Origin: Paenibacillus sp. GM2
Lineage (GTDB): Bacteria; Bacillota; Bacilli; Paenibacillales; Paenibacillaceae
DNA: 64,000 nt
Direction: 5' to 3'
Assembly: GCF_900069005.2 (NCBI RefSeq)
Contig: NZ_LN831278.1
Span: 48,372 to 112,371, forward strand
Part shown: piece by piece, positions 39,205-46,501 of the stretch
How the letters are laid out: each line of letters opens with the position of its first letter
How positions within the stretch are numbered: position 1 is the first letter of the stretch
Notes under the pieces: model-generated
Seen by the model: only the letters and a program-made list of their open reading frames with translations
Told to the model about the DNA's origin: nothing
Databases searched by the model: none
Position numbers and translations under genes: made by a program

Positions 39205-39573
39205 CTATATTTTGAAGGAGAGGATGAGATCCCCCGCATATCCGTCTCTGGTCTGCACATTTTGGAAGTCATCTATGCACATGATGGTATTAAAGGGATT
39301 GATATCGCACGTGAAATGAGCATAACAAAAGGCACCGTCTCCAAAATTACCCGAAGGTTGCTGGAGCAGGGGCTGATTCGGAAGACCCAACTGCCGGACA
39401 ATCAAAAGGAGATTTATTTCCTGGTCACTCCGCTTGGTGCCGAATTGGCGGAGCTGCACAGGCTCTTTCACCAGGAGAAAGATCAGAAAGCAATGGAACT
39501 ATTGGCCGGTTTCGACGCGGCATCTTTGGAAATCGTGGCGGATTTTCTGGAGAAGCTGGCCAGTTTGCGGTAG
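39205..39573 (+). pseudogene. MarR-family regulator, probably 5' truncated
   Basis: The winged helix is clear: SGLHILEVIYAHDGIKGIDI, AREMSITKGTVSKITRRLLE, QGLIRKTQLP, and a wing LPDNQKEIYFLVTPLGAEL. Typical MarR proteins have 30-40 residues of helix 1 before this; here the in-frame sequence upstream lacks an ATG/GTG with a ribosome site, and the good site (GAAGGAGAGG-ATG, 39225) is in another frame. A TTG at 39262 could start a 103-residue protein lacking the dimerisation helix. More likely a broken gene. Confidence 0.6.
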
Positions 39574-39672
39574 CCTGGGAAGTTCAAAGCTTGCAAGGAG
39601 CGTTTGAATAATTTGTTTTTAATTAAGAATGATGCCTCTTATAAAGGTAAACCAGTTCAATTCCCTCACCAC

Positions 39673-39712
39673 CACACTGAACCCCCGACCGCTAGGCCGG
39701 GGGTTCAGTGTG
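39673..39712. terminator. Long perfect hairpin between the MarR remnant and VOC gene
   Basis: A 15-bp perfect stem, CACACTGAACCCCCG / CGGGGGTTCAGTGTG, with a 10-base loop, without a long T run. Likely the terminator of the minus-strand VOC gene. Confidence 0.6.
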
Positions 39713-39723
39713 CAAAGCTATAT

Positions 39724-40119
39724 TTATTTGGCGTTCTTATCGGGTTGGTGAATACCGAATGTATTTCCTTCTGTATCGATGTAATACCCTTGCCAAGCCA
39801 TTCCGGGCAACGCGTATTTGGGTAATGCGAGTTTGCCTCCAAGCTGAAGGATTTTTGCTTCGGTGGAGTCGTAATCTTCTACTCCTATAGTACAGGCATA
39901 GCCGTTCATAGGCTGACCGGGTTGCGGGGAAATACCGTGACGTTTCACTAAAGCCCCGTTGATTCCTAATTCATTATCATCGCCCGTCACTGCCCCGAAA
40001 TAGGGCATTCCGGCATAGTCGCTCCAATCTTCAAACGTCCATCCAAAGACCTCTTCATAAAATTTTTTTGCGCGTTCCATATCATCGACGTGAACCTCGA
40101 AGTGAACTAATCTACCCAT
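39724..40119 (-). CDS. VOC (glyoxalase/bleomycin-resistance) family protein
   Basis: 131 residues, two beta-alpha-beta-beta-beta modules. Motifs: LVHFEVHVDDMERAKKFYEEVFGW at the start and GYYIDTEGNTFGIHQPD at the end. Family members bind a metal and act as dioxygenases, glyoxalases, isomerases or resistance proteins; no specific activity can be given. AGGAGG lies six bases before the ATG. A monocistronic gene in the accessory region. Confidence 0.85.
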   Translation of the reverse strand: MGRLVHFEVHVDDMERAKKFYEEVFGWTFEDWSDYAGMPYFGAVTGDDNELGINGALVKRHGISPQPGQPMNGYACTIGVEDYDSTEAKILQLGGKLALPKYALPGMAWQGYYIDTEGNTFGIHQPDKNAK

Positions 40120-40286
40120 GATGACCTCCTATGTTTTGGCTTTAATACAGCTTTAATATGGGCTATCCCTACTTTATCTCCTTCTTCATTATTGTAAGTG
40201 TTTAGAAGAATTATACAGTTTCATAAAATGCACGATTAGAAAAGTGTTTATACAAGAATCACAGGGACTCTTGGAAGGATGGTCCT

Positions 40287-40625
40287 CTACGTATCCGATT
40301 TATTCAAAAGCTCCTTTATTTCACGGACTTGTTCCTCAGTTATTTGCTGCGATTGATGAATGGCCTGTAGCTGTTCCGCTACTTTTTCCAGCTGAACTTG
40401 GGCTTCTTGCTGGATTTTCTCGGTGTTTTTCTGCGTTTTGGAATTATCCATAATGACCAGGATGGTGAGGCCTGCACTAAAGACCGTCAAACCTCTAGCG
40501 ATTTGGTTTAAATCCAGTTGATTCATGGCAAACAGACAATCGGCAAGCCCTGCGCCTATCAATATGCCACCGATCGTTACAATCCCCGTCGATTTCCACT
40601 TTTCCGCGATAATAAGGTGTTTCAT
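40287..40625 (-). CDS. Small membrane protein with a C-terminal coiled coil
   Basis: 112 residues: one or two membrane segments (STGIVTIGGILIGAGLADCL; GLTVFSAGLTILVIM) and then a heptad-rich tail, QQEAQVQLEKVAEQLQAIHQ and onward. No family recognised. ATG 40625 has AAGGAGA seven bases upstream, and a TTG just before it is rejected. It follows the RNase H gene by 41 bases in the same direction, so it may be co-transcribed. Confidence 0.6.
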   Translation of the reverse strand: MKHLIIAEKWKSTGIVTIGGILIGAGLADCLFAMNQLDLNQIARGLTVFSAGLTILVIMDNSKTQKNTEKIQQEAQVQLEKVAEQLQAIHQSQQITEEQVREIKELLNKSDT

Positions 40626-40665
40626 CAAGAGATCTCCTTCAGGCTGCGCCTATATAACTTACTGA

Positions 40666-41310
40666 TCACTTTCGGCCGAAATCTGCCTTAATCTCGCCCC
40701 AGGCTTCGGTATTCCACTTTAAGACTTTGTTGTTATAAGTGTTTGAACGAAGCCAATTCAGGGCTCGGTCAGCCAGCTCCCAAATCTCCTTCGTAGAAGA
40801 ATCTCTTACAAGATTAGAGTTGATTTCTTTCTTTTTCAGCCAGCTAAGGGCCGTTCTGGAGTCCGAGTAGACGGTCTTGTTGCTGCCCTTTTCCTTTAAA
40901 TAGGCTAGTCCGTGAATAATCGCAATGAATTCTCCGAGATTATTGGTGCCTTTCTGAATGGGACCGTGATAAAAGAGAAGCTCGCCCGTTTGTGTATCTA
41001 CGCCTTTGTATTCAACAATTCCCGGATTTCCACTGCAACCGACATCAACGCTGATACTATCCATATCTATGTCCCCAGTTTGGTTTTTGGCGAGTGCTTC
41101 CTGTTTCTGCTGGACGGGCTTCGCGGTGCTTTTTTGACCCCAATGCTTATGCCACCCCTCCTGGAACGCTTGCTCGGCCTCTTTATAAGAATGGTATGAC
41201 TTATACTTTGCATCGACGTATTGATTCGTCTGCGCCTGACATTCGGCCCACGTATGATATATTCCAGGTCTTCGGCCTGCCCAGACCACATAGAACTTTT
41301 GCTTTGACAC
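40666..41310 (-). CDS. Viroplasmin-domain ribonuclease H
   Basis: An RNase H-fold endonuclease for RNA in RNA-DNA hybrids. The N-terminal viroplasmin (caulimovirus VI) domain is FYVVWAGRRPGIYHTWAECQ and onward, residues 5-50. The RNase H domain starts SVDVGCSGNPGIVEYKG and carries the four acidic residues in VDVG, LGEF, YSDS and ADF. 214 residues. GTG start after GAAGGTGG. This architecture occurs in many Firmicutes; the gene is not rnhB or the classic rnhA. Confidence 0.85.
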   Translation of the reverse strand: MSKQKFYVVWAGRRPGIYHTWAECQAQTNQYVDAKYKSYHSYKEAEQAFQEGWHKHWGQKSTAKPVQQKQEALAKNQTGDIDMDSISVDVGCSGNPGIVEYKGVDTQTGELLFYHGPIQKGTNNLGEFIAIIHGLAYLKEKGSNKTVYSDSRTALSWLKKKEINSNLVRDSSTKEIWELADRALNWLRSNTYNNKVLKWNTEAWGEIKADFGRK

Positions 41311-41504
41311 TTTTCCACCTTCTCAACCTCAAAATTAAAAATAAACGATTTCAGGCTTAGCTTCGACAGAGATCTGCGGATCTCCTTTTATTTTTACCAT
41401 ATGAACAGCCTATATCTATCTACGATACATCAAGACCCAACGAGATAGAAAGCTTATGTTATAATTTAGTTATCATTTTCACTGGCGGGAGGATAAAACT
41501 TGAA

Positions 41505-42179
41505 ATGGCTATTTTGAAGAATGACTGGGCGTCTGAACTGGAGAAGGAGTTTTCGAAGCCATACTATTTAAATCTTCGACAATTTCTGAAGGAGGAGTAT
41601 CGGACGAGAACTATTTTTCCGGATAAATACGATATTTTCAATGCTTTGCACTATACATCATTAGCGGATACGAGGGTGGTCATCTTAGGGCAGGATCCGT
41701 ATCATGGACCGGGACAGGCTCACGGCCTAAGCTTTTCTGTAAAAGAGGGCGTTAGTGCACCCCCATCCTTGCAAAATATGTTCAAAGAGCTTCGCGATGA
41801 TCTGGGCTGCTATATTCCTAACAACGGTCATCTGGTGAAATGGACACAGCAAGGGGTACTGCTGCTAAACACGGTGCTTACAGTAAGGGCGCATGAGGCG
41901 AATTCTCATAAAAACCAGGGCTGGGAGAGCTTTACGGATAAAGTGATTGAGACTGTTAACCGGAAAGAGGAGCCTGTCGTGTTCCTGTTATGGGGAAGTC
42001 ATGCTCAGAAGAAAGTGGAGCTTATTACAAACCCGCGGCACAGGATTATTCGTTCGCCGCATCCAAGTCCGTTGTCTGCGCATCGGGGATTTTTTGGCAG
42101 CAGGCCATTTTCTCGTACGAATGAATTTCTGCGCGAGGCGGGGCTCCCGGAAATTGATTGGCAAATCCCGAACTTGTAA
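41505..42179 (+). CDS. ung: Uracil-DNA glycosylase
   Basis: Removes uracil from DNA in base-excision repair. The catalytic water-activating Asp64 is in [18 protein letters not shown], and the His loop is [17 protein letters not shown]. 224 residues, standard family-1 length. GGGAGG precedes ATG 41505. It ends in a strong terminator and appears monocistronic. Confidence 0.96.
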   Translation: MAILKNDWASELEKEFSKPYYLNLRQFLKEEYRTRTIFPDKYDIFNALHYTSLADTRVVILGQDPYHGPGQAHGLSFSVKEGVSAPPSLQNMFKELRDDLGCYIPNNGHLVKWTQQGVLLLNTVLTVRAHEANSHKNQGWESFTDKVIETVNRKEEPVVFLLWGSHAQKKVELITNPRHRIIRSPHPSPLSAHRGFFGSRPFSRTNEFLREAGLPEIDWQIPNL

Positions 42180-42202
42180 GAATAGGCCTCTACTAAAAAA
42201 CC

Positions 42203-42241
42203 AACAACACTCTGACCGCAAGAGGTCGGAGTGTTGTTTTT
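42203..42241 (+). terminator. Terminator of ung
   Basis: CAACACTCTGACC against GGTCGGAGTGTTG followed by TTTTT. Confidence 0.85.
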
Positions 42242-42281
42242 GTAGAGCAGAATAGGAGGATGACGTTCTTCGGCTGGCAGC

Positions 42282-42599
42282 CTAACTGCGGGTGTTCTGA
42301 ATAAGGAATATAACTATCGCGATCACGATTACCCATAATAGCGGTAGATTTGCCATGACATAAGCCCATTTAAAGGAGAGGCGTTTGTAAAATAGCCAGC
42401 AAAAATACGACAAAAGGGGACCGAGTGGATAACTCATCATAATTATTGCAAAAGCACCTATGAACCTATTTGCGGGTGAGTTGCCGGGACCATCACCTGA
42501 AAAGGCAACGATAATGAGCATCATAGGATACAGTAGCAGGGTCAGACTGTAGAAGATGTTTAAAATAAGCAGAATCGTAAATGCTTTTTGATTTTTCAA
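42282..42599 (-). CDS. Small three-segment membrane protein
   Basis: 105 residues with about three hydrophobic segments (FTILLILNIFYSLTLLLYPM; IGAFAIIMMSYPLGPLLSYF; AYVMANLPLLWVIVIAIVIF). The TTG start has GGAGG upstream. No family recognised. A broken paralogue lies at 43586-43888 with the same ending (KWAYIIANLPLLW), so this gene was once duplicated. Confidence 0.65.
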   Translation of the reverse strand: MKNQKAFTILLILNIFYSLTLLLYPMMLIIVAFSGDGPGNSPANRFIGAFAIIMMSYPLGPLLSYFCWLFYKRLSFKWAYVMANLPLLWVIVIAIVIFLIQNTRS

Positions 42600-42697
42600 A
42601 CAAAAGTCCTCCAGAGGGGATCAATTATACTAGTTCTACATGTTACATTATAGGTAAACTTGAAAAAAGCGACAATAGTGTTTAAGAATCTACACAT

Positions 42698-42728
42698 AAA
42701 ACCACTAAACCTAACGTTTAGTGGTTTT
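42698..42728. terminator. Hairpin between the small membrane protein and SGNH hydrolase genes
   Basis: AAAACCACTAAAC-CTAAC-GTTTAGTGGTTTT, perfect 13-bp stem. The same 31 bases recur after the Mrp operon at 52297-52327. Confidence 0.85.
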
Positions 42729-43430
42729 CTTTCGGGCAGAGATCCGTCCGCAGGTTTGACTTTGTGGGAAGAGGTATGGGGTGAGTCGCGATGCGATAAC
42801 ACGATGTCCCCGATCATTGGGGTGGATAGGCAGTCGTCCGCTTAACGCATCTTCTATTTTTCCGTTTTGATATCCGTAGATAAGCTCCGCCTGTCTTCCT
42901 TCAAACCATTTATGAGCGGGGGCTACCGTGACATTAAAGTGCTGGGCCAATTCGCTTATGATTTGGTTAAGCCCACTGATCGATTCGACCGCGAGGGGAC
43001 TGTTCGGAAACGGGTTATACTGCGTACAGCATATGATCCGAGCGTGGCATCCTTTCCGGATATGAGTAAAAATGGCGCCTAGATTACGTCTATAGTTGGT
43101 GACAAATGGTTTTATGGCTAGTGGCTTGTTGCTTTTGAGCGAAGACAGGGCCGCATTGGCCAAGTCTACGCCTCCAATCCACACAGATACGACAGAGGCA
43201 GGTTGGATGACAGGGCCTCCCCGCCATATCACAGCGTCCAATAGATCGTGGCTATTCCAGCCAGGCTGGGCCAGAACGAACCCGCGAACCTTGCATGAAT
43301 CCGAATCCATTGCAGATACGGCTAACCTGGGATAAGCCTTAGCCAGTGAAGAGGCATTCTCCCCATAGGTGATGGAATCTCCAAGAGCTGTATAGATCAT
43401 AAGAATATCATCAACCCCACTCTTAATCAT
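42711..43430 (-). CDS. SGNH/GDSL-family hydrolase
   Basis: A lipase/esterase-like hydrolase. Block I GDSITYGE carries the catalytic Ser, block III contains WIGGVDL in place of the usual GxND, and the block V Asp-His pair is in IHPNDRGH. Up to 239 residues; M11 (MIYTALGDSITYGE) may be the true start, since neither ATG has a clear ribosome site. The 3' end overlaps the terminator hairpin. Divergent substitution of the oxyanion Asn makes esterase activity uncertain. Confidence 0.75.
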   Translation of the reverse strand: MIKSGVDDILMIYTALGDSITYGENASSLAKAYPRLAVSAMDSDSCKVRGFVLAQPGWNSHDLLDAVIWRGGPVIQPASVVSVWIGGVDLANAALSSLKSNKPLAIKPFVTNYRRNLGAIFTHIRKGCHARIICCTQYNPFPNSPLAVESISGLNQIISELAQHFNVTVAPAHKWFEGRQAELIYGYQNGKIEDALSGRLPIHPNDRGHRVIASRLTPYLFPQSQTCGRISARKKTTKR

Positions 43431-43585
43431 ATATACAACAGAATTAGTACATCCTGAAGATATTATATTGCAGCACTGAACAGGTTGTTTGGACTAATCC
43501 GAGCTTTTACCATTGTGGTGTTTGGCCCCGGAGCAAATAATGACTCTCTATTAAACAGGAAAAGCGACCAATAAGGTCGCTTAGG

Positions 43586-43888
43586 TCACCAGCCAGAAGT
43601 GATACATATTATTAATGCGAGCAACCATAGCAATGGTAGATTCGCAATGATATAGGCCCATTTCATGGAGATATATTTGTGAAACAACCAGCAAAATACG
43701 ACAGAAGTGGTCCCAACGGATAACTGATTAATATTGTTGCAAAGGCCATAGTCGGCCCAACTCAAGGTTCTACCGGCGGGACCATCACCGGAGTAGATAA
43801 CGATGATAAGCATTACAGGATACAATAGCAGGCTTAGACCATAGAGTATGTTTATAGTAAAATTTTAAATGCAGTTGGATTTTTCAAT
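43586..43888 (-). pseudogene. Frameshifted paralogue of the small membrane protein at 42282
   Basis: A TTG after GGAGGGC starts LKNPTAFKILL, homologous to LKNQKAFTILL of the intact gene. After that the frame shifts, then continues as LYPVMLIIVIYSGDGPAG, and the end CWLFHKYISMKWAYIIANLPLLW is in frame again. The middle (RTLSWADYGLCNNINQLSV) does not match, consistent with a pair of indels. Confidence 0.65.
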
Positions 43889-43973
43889 AAAAAGCCCTCC
43901 ATGTGGGAAAAATTAGGGCATCGACTCTACAAGCTATTATAGGGTCGCTTGGAAAATATGACAATAATTTATG

Positions 43974-44594
43974 TTATTTTACATGATTTGAAGGCTCACT
44001 TGAAATTGATATTAAATCGGTCCTCGTTAAGACTGCTTGGTCCCGGGATCCTGGACTGTGGAGAAGATGCCATGCGGTGTATTGTTCGGGGTATAGATGG
44101 GCAGCTGACATTCCGTCAACGGGAACCGCGACCTGATATCCACGGAATGCGGCGGCTACCGCTGTATGAAGAACAGCTCCGTTTGCTGCATACCCCGTGA
44201 TAATAACGTTCTGAATATGGTGTTTACGTAAAATATCTTCCAAGTTTGTTTCGTAGAATTTATCTACGTTCGATTTTACGATGGGATCTGTAGTGTAGGG
44301 ACTTAAATGCTGATTAATGTCGGCTATATTCCCTGTACGGGTAAGGCTATAGACAACTAACATGCCTGCCTGACGTGCCTTATTCAGTAAGCTCTTGATT
44401 CTGGGAATGGACGCCACGCAGCGATGCTTGTTGCATATCGAATTCTCCATATCCAGGATAAGGAGTGCGGTACTTTTGGGATCAACGTAGATCGACTTTA
44501 ACTCTGGCGCAGGCGGGGGGATTACGGCATCCCATTCATTGATGATGGTAGGGTCAGCCCGCCAATAGCCGCAAAAGGGACAGCGGTATCTCAT
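43974..44594 (-). CDS. Isochorismatase-like protein without the catalytic cysteine, N-terminal zinc-ribbon motif
   Basis: 206 residues. Residues 1-20 have CPFCGYW, a Cys-x-x-Cys motif. From about 43 it follows the isochorismatase-like hydrolase fold: Asp48 in LLILDME, Lys107 in DPIVKSNVDKF, and the loop ITGYAANGAVLHTAVAAAFRGY. In active members this loop reads N-x-C-V; here it is N-G-A-V (Ala140), so the nucleophilic Cys is absent. AGGAGG precedes the ATG. A binding or regulatory role is possible; hydrolase activity is doubtful. Confidence 0.75.
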   Translation of the reverse strand: MRYRCPFCGYWRADPTIINEWDAVIPPPAPELKSIYVDPKSTALLILDMENSICNKHRCVASIPRIKSLLNKARQAGMLVVYSLTRTGNIADINQHLSPYTTDPIVKSNVDKFYETNLEDILRKHHIQNVIITGYAANGAVLHTAVAAAFRGYQVAVPVDGMSAAHLYPEQYTAWHLLHSPGSRDQAVLTRTDLISISSEPSNHVK

Positions 44595-44658
44595 AACAAT
44601 CCTCCTAGATCGGTCTATTCATTAGCCTATGTGACGAGTTTAAAAAGGTGTCTGCAAG

Positions 44659-44835
44659 GTGAATAATCGGTCCCGGTTCTGCAGCAATTTGGTGCTCGTC
44701 AGACAATCAATTTTTTCAATATGATCGGTTTTCCGTTAACCAGCTTGGAGGATGGCCGGATGTTAAAGTATCCGACGGCAACACGCGATTTACAATTGTC
44801 TGCCAGACAGAGCAGGGTGATCTGATCATATGGCC
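44659..44835 (+). pseudogene. Remnant of a third HI0933/BaiN-type flavoprotein gene
   Basis: Translation gives LQQFGARQTINFFNMIGFPL and TSLEDGRM, matching LQQFGVRQTIDFFNRLGLPL of the copies at 32.6-35.3 kb. It then jumps to DVKVSDGNTRFTIVCQTE, matching DVTVSKGHPRFTILCQTE. In copy 2 these segments are about 100 bases apart and both borders have GGATGT, so a deletion between short direct repeats explains the join. Start and most of the gene are lost. Confidence 0.8.
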
Positions 44836-44868
44836 TGTTTGGATTAAGCCTGTATCCTATTCATCGTT

Positions 44869-44896
44869 AAAAGACCACCATAAAGGTGGTCTTTTT
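44869..44896 (+). terminator. Terminator downstream of the flavoprotein remnant
   Basis: AAAAGACCACC-ATAAA-GGTGGTCTTTTT. It probably belonged to the lost gene. Confidence 0.75.
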
Positions 44897-45048
44897 GCGT
44901 TTTAACAGGTCACTTTCTTGTAATTTTGAGCAGAAAATTGCTGTGTTTTGGGAAAATAAATCAGCAAAATGAAGTGTTTTTTGGTTTGTTATGTTACTTA
45001 ATATATGTTAAACTTCAATTATGTAACATTATTTCGGAGGGATACTCG

Positions 45049-45612
45049 GTGCAATATGTAAATCCGATTCGAGACGTTGAGACGATTCAAGCGATGAAAC
45101 TGGAGCTGAGGAAGAGTTCAATAAGAGACCTGTTGCTGTTTGTATTAGGAATAAATACAGGGATTAACCTTTTTGATTTATTGCACCTTACTGTACAGGA
45201 TGTCTGGGATGGCCAAAGTGCTAAGCAGTACCTTTATGTTAAGGATGAGAAGACTGGGGAAGAAAAGGCCTATTACCTGAACAGCAAAATTGCGGAGATT
45301 TTAGTGGAGTATCTGTCCAGTATGGATTGGAAGGCAGCGGATTACCTGTTCAAGTCGAAGAAGGATTCCCAGCCTATTACTCGCCAGCAGGTTTACCGTA
45401 TTATTAATCACGTAGCCAGGGAGGTAGGGATTTCAGAGAAGATCGGGGCGCATACACTGAGGAAGACATTTGGTTATCATGCGTACCATAAGGGCATTGC
45501 CATTTCCATCATCAAGTCGATTTTGAATCATCACTCTACAGCAGAAACCTTGAAGTATTTAGGGGTCGATCGCAGCGAAAATCAGCCTATCAAAGTAGAT
45601 GTGAATTTATAA
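45049..45612 (+). CDS. Small tyrosine-recombinase-like protein (catalytic domain only)
   Basis: 187 residues, the size of Bacillus stand-alone integrase-like proteins without an N-terminal arm. GTG start after GGAGGG. The catalytic motifs are His135-x-x-Arg138 in GAHTLRKTF, His161/162 in LNHHS and Tyr170 in TLKYLGV. The first catalytic Arg, normally in TGLR, is replaced: GINTGINLFDLL has Asn40. It may be inactive or a DNA-binding relative. Open sequence upstream to 44926 lacks a ribosome site. Confidence 0.75.
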   Translation: MQYVNPIRDVETIQAMKLELRKSSIRDLLLFVLGINTGINLFDLLHLTVQDVWDGQSAKQYLYVKDEKTGEEKAYYLNSKIAEILVEYLSSMDWKAADYLFKSKKDSQPITRQQVYRIINHVAREVGISEKIGAHTLRKTFGYHAYHKGIAISIIKSILNHHSTAETLKYLGVDRSENQPIKVDVNL

Positions 45613-45636
45613 GGGTCCGTCTTGCGGCATAATAAA

Positions 45637-45667
45637 AGCTCCCCACATGCAATGATGCGGAGAGCTT
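45637..45667 (+). terminator. Terminator after the recombinase-like gene
   Basis: AAGCTC against GAGCTT with a partly paired interior, then a T-rich stretch from 45676. Confidence 0.5.
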
Positions 45668-45683
45668 GAATACATTTCCTTTT

Positions 45684-46367
45684 TTATTCCTCTACATGGT
45701 CTAGATTCAACGCTGGCGGGATATCCACATTTTTCAATTCGGTAACCGTTCCATCGGTAACCAGAACTTGCAGAGTTTCAGCGTCTTTCATAAAGCGGAA
45801 TATTCCATTATCGAAGTCAGTATCAACTTCTTTGAAGAAGATGCCTTCATATACGGTATCTTTGTCATGATTGAAGCTAAGCTGAAATTTATCTTCATCC
45901 TTCATCAGATAAGCACGTACACCCTTTTCATAAATCCCTTCTTCATCCCGGATATAGCGGGCAACAGAAATAATGTGCAAATCAACAAATGGGATATCAC
46001 GGACTAAGGAATTGATAATCGATCCCTTCGTGATTTGCTCCCAACGACTATGGGCCGTCTGGCCGAGAACGATCTGTGTAATGTTGTGATCTCTGGCTAC
46101 TTCTGCAATGACTTTGGAAATAGGGCGGCTTTCATTATCCTTGATAATAAATTGTGCGGATTCATGAGAATTGGCGAACTTCTTCCATTGTTCAATATAA
46201 AATACCTTCTCGGCATCGAGTTCATCGAACGGCTTGGGATCAATTGTGAGTATATAGAGTGGGGCCTGTAGCATGTTGGCGATCTTACAACCGCGCTTGA
46301 TTAGCCGCTCTCCATTTGGTCCATAATAAACGCAGACAAGGATACTTTCGTTATACAAATTATTCAT
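45684..46367 (-). CDS. Universal stress protein domain protein, KdpD-like
   Basis: About 227 residues. The N-terminal half follows the UspA fold as found in the middle of KdpD: ESILVCVYYGPNGERLIKRG, the ATP-loop-like IVLGQTAHSRWEQITKGSI and VDLHIISV. The C-terminal 90 residues (YLMKDEDKFQLSFNHDKD onward) are unassigned. ATG 46367 is preferred to a GTG five codons earlier. It is divergent from the Mrp operon, so possibly linked to ion stress. Confidence 0.75.
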   Translation of the reverse strand: MNNLYNESILVCVYYGPNGERLIKRGCKIANMLQAPLYILTIDPKPFDELDAEKVFYIEQWKKFANSHESAQFIIKDNESRPISKVIAEVARDHNITQIVLGQTAHSRWEQITKGSIINSLVRDIPFVDLHIISVARYIRDEEGIYEKGVRAYLMKDEDKFQLSFNHDKDTVYEGIFFKEVDTDFDNGIFRFMKDAETLQVLVTDGTVTELKNVDIPPALNLDHVEE

Positions 46368-46501
46368 TTTTGACCTTTTCACCTCAAGTTTAATAGTAAG
46401 GCTCCTTTAAACTATGTAAGACTATAATTGATGTTAACCAAAGAGTCAAACCCTAATTAAGACAATAAGATTGATAAAACTCATTAGTGGGGAGGAGTAC
46501 T

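Noticed and set aside
42711..42845. Plus-strand 61-codon frame within the SGNH hydrolase 3' end
   Set aside because: Antisense to the hydrolase and includes the terminator hairpin.
44926..45048. N-terminal extension of the recombinase-like protein
   Set aside because: The ribosome site GGAGGG is directly before the GTG at 45049, and the extension has no site and an unusual composition.
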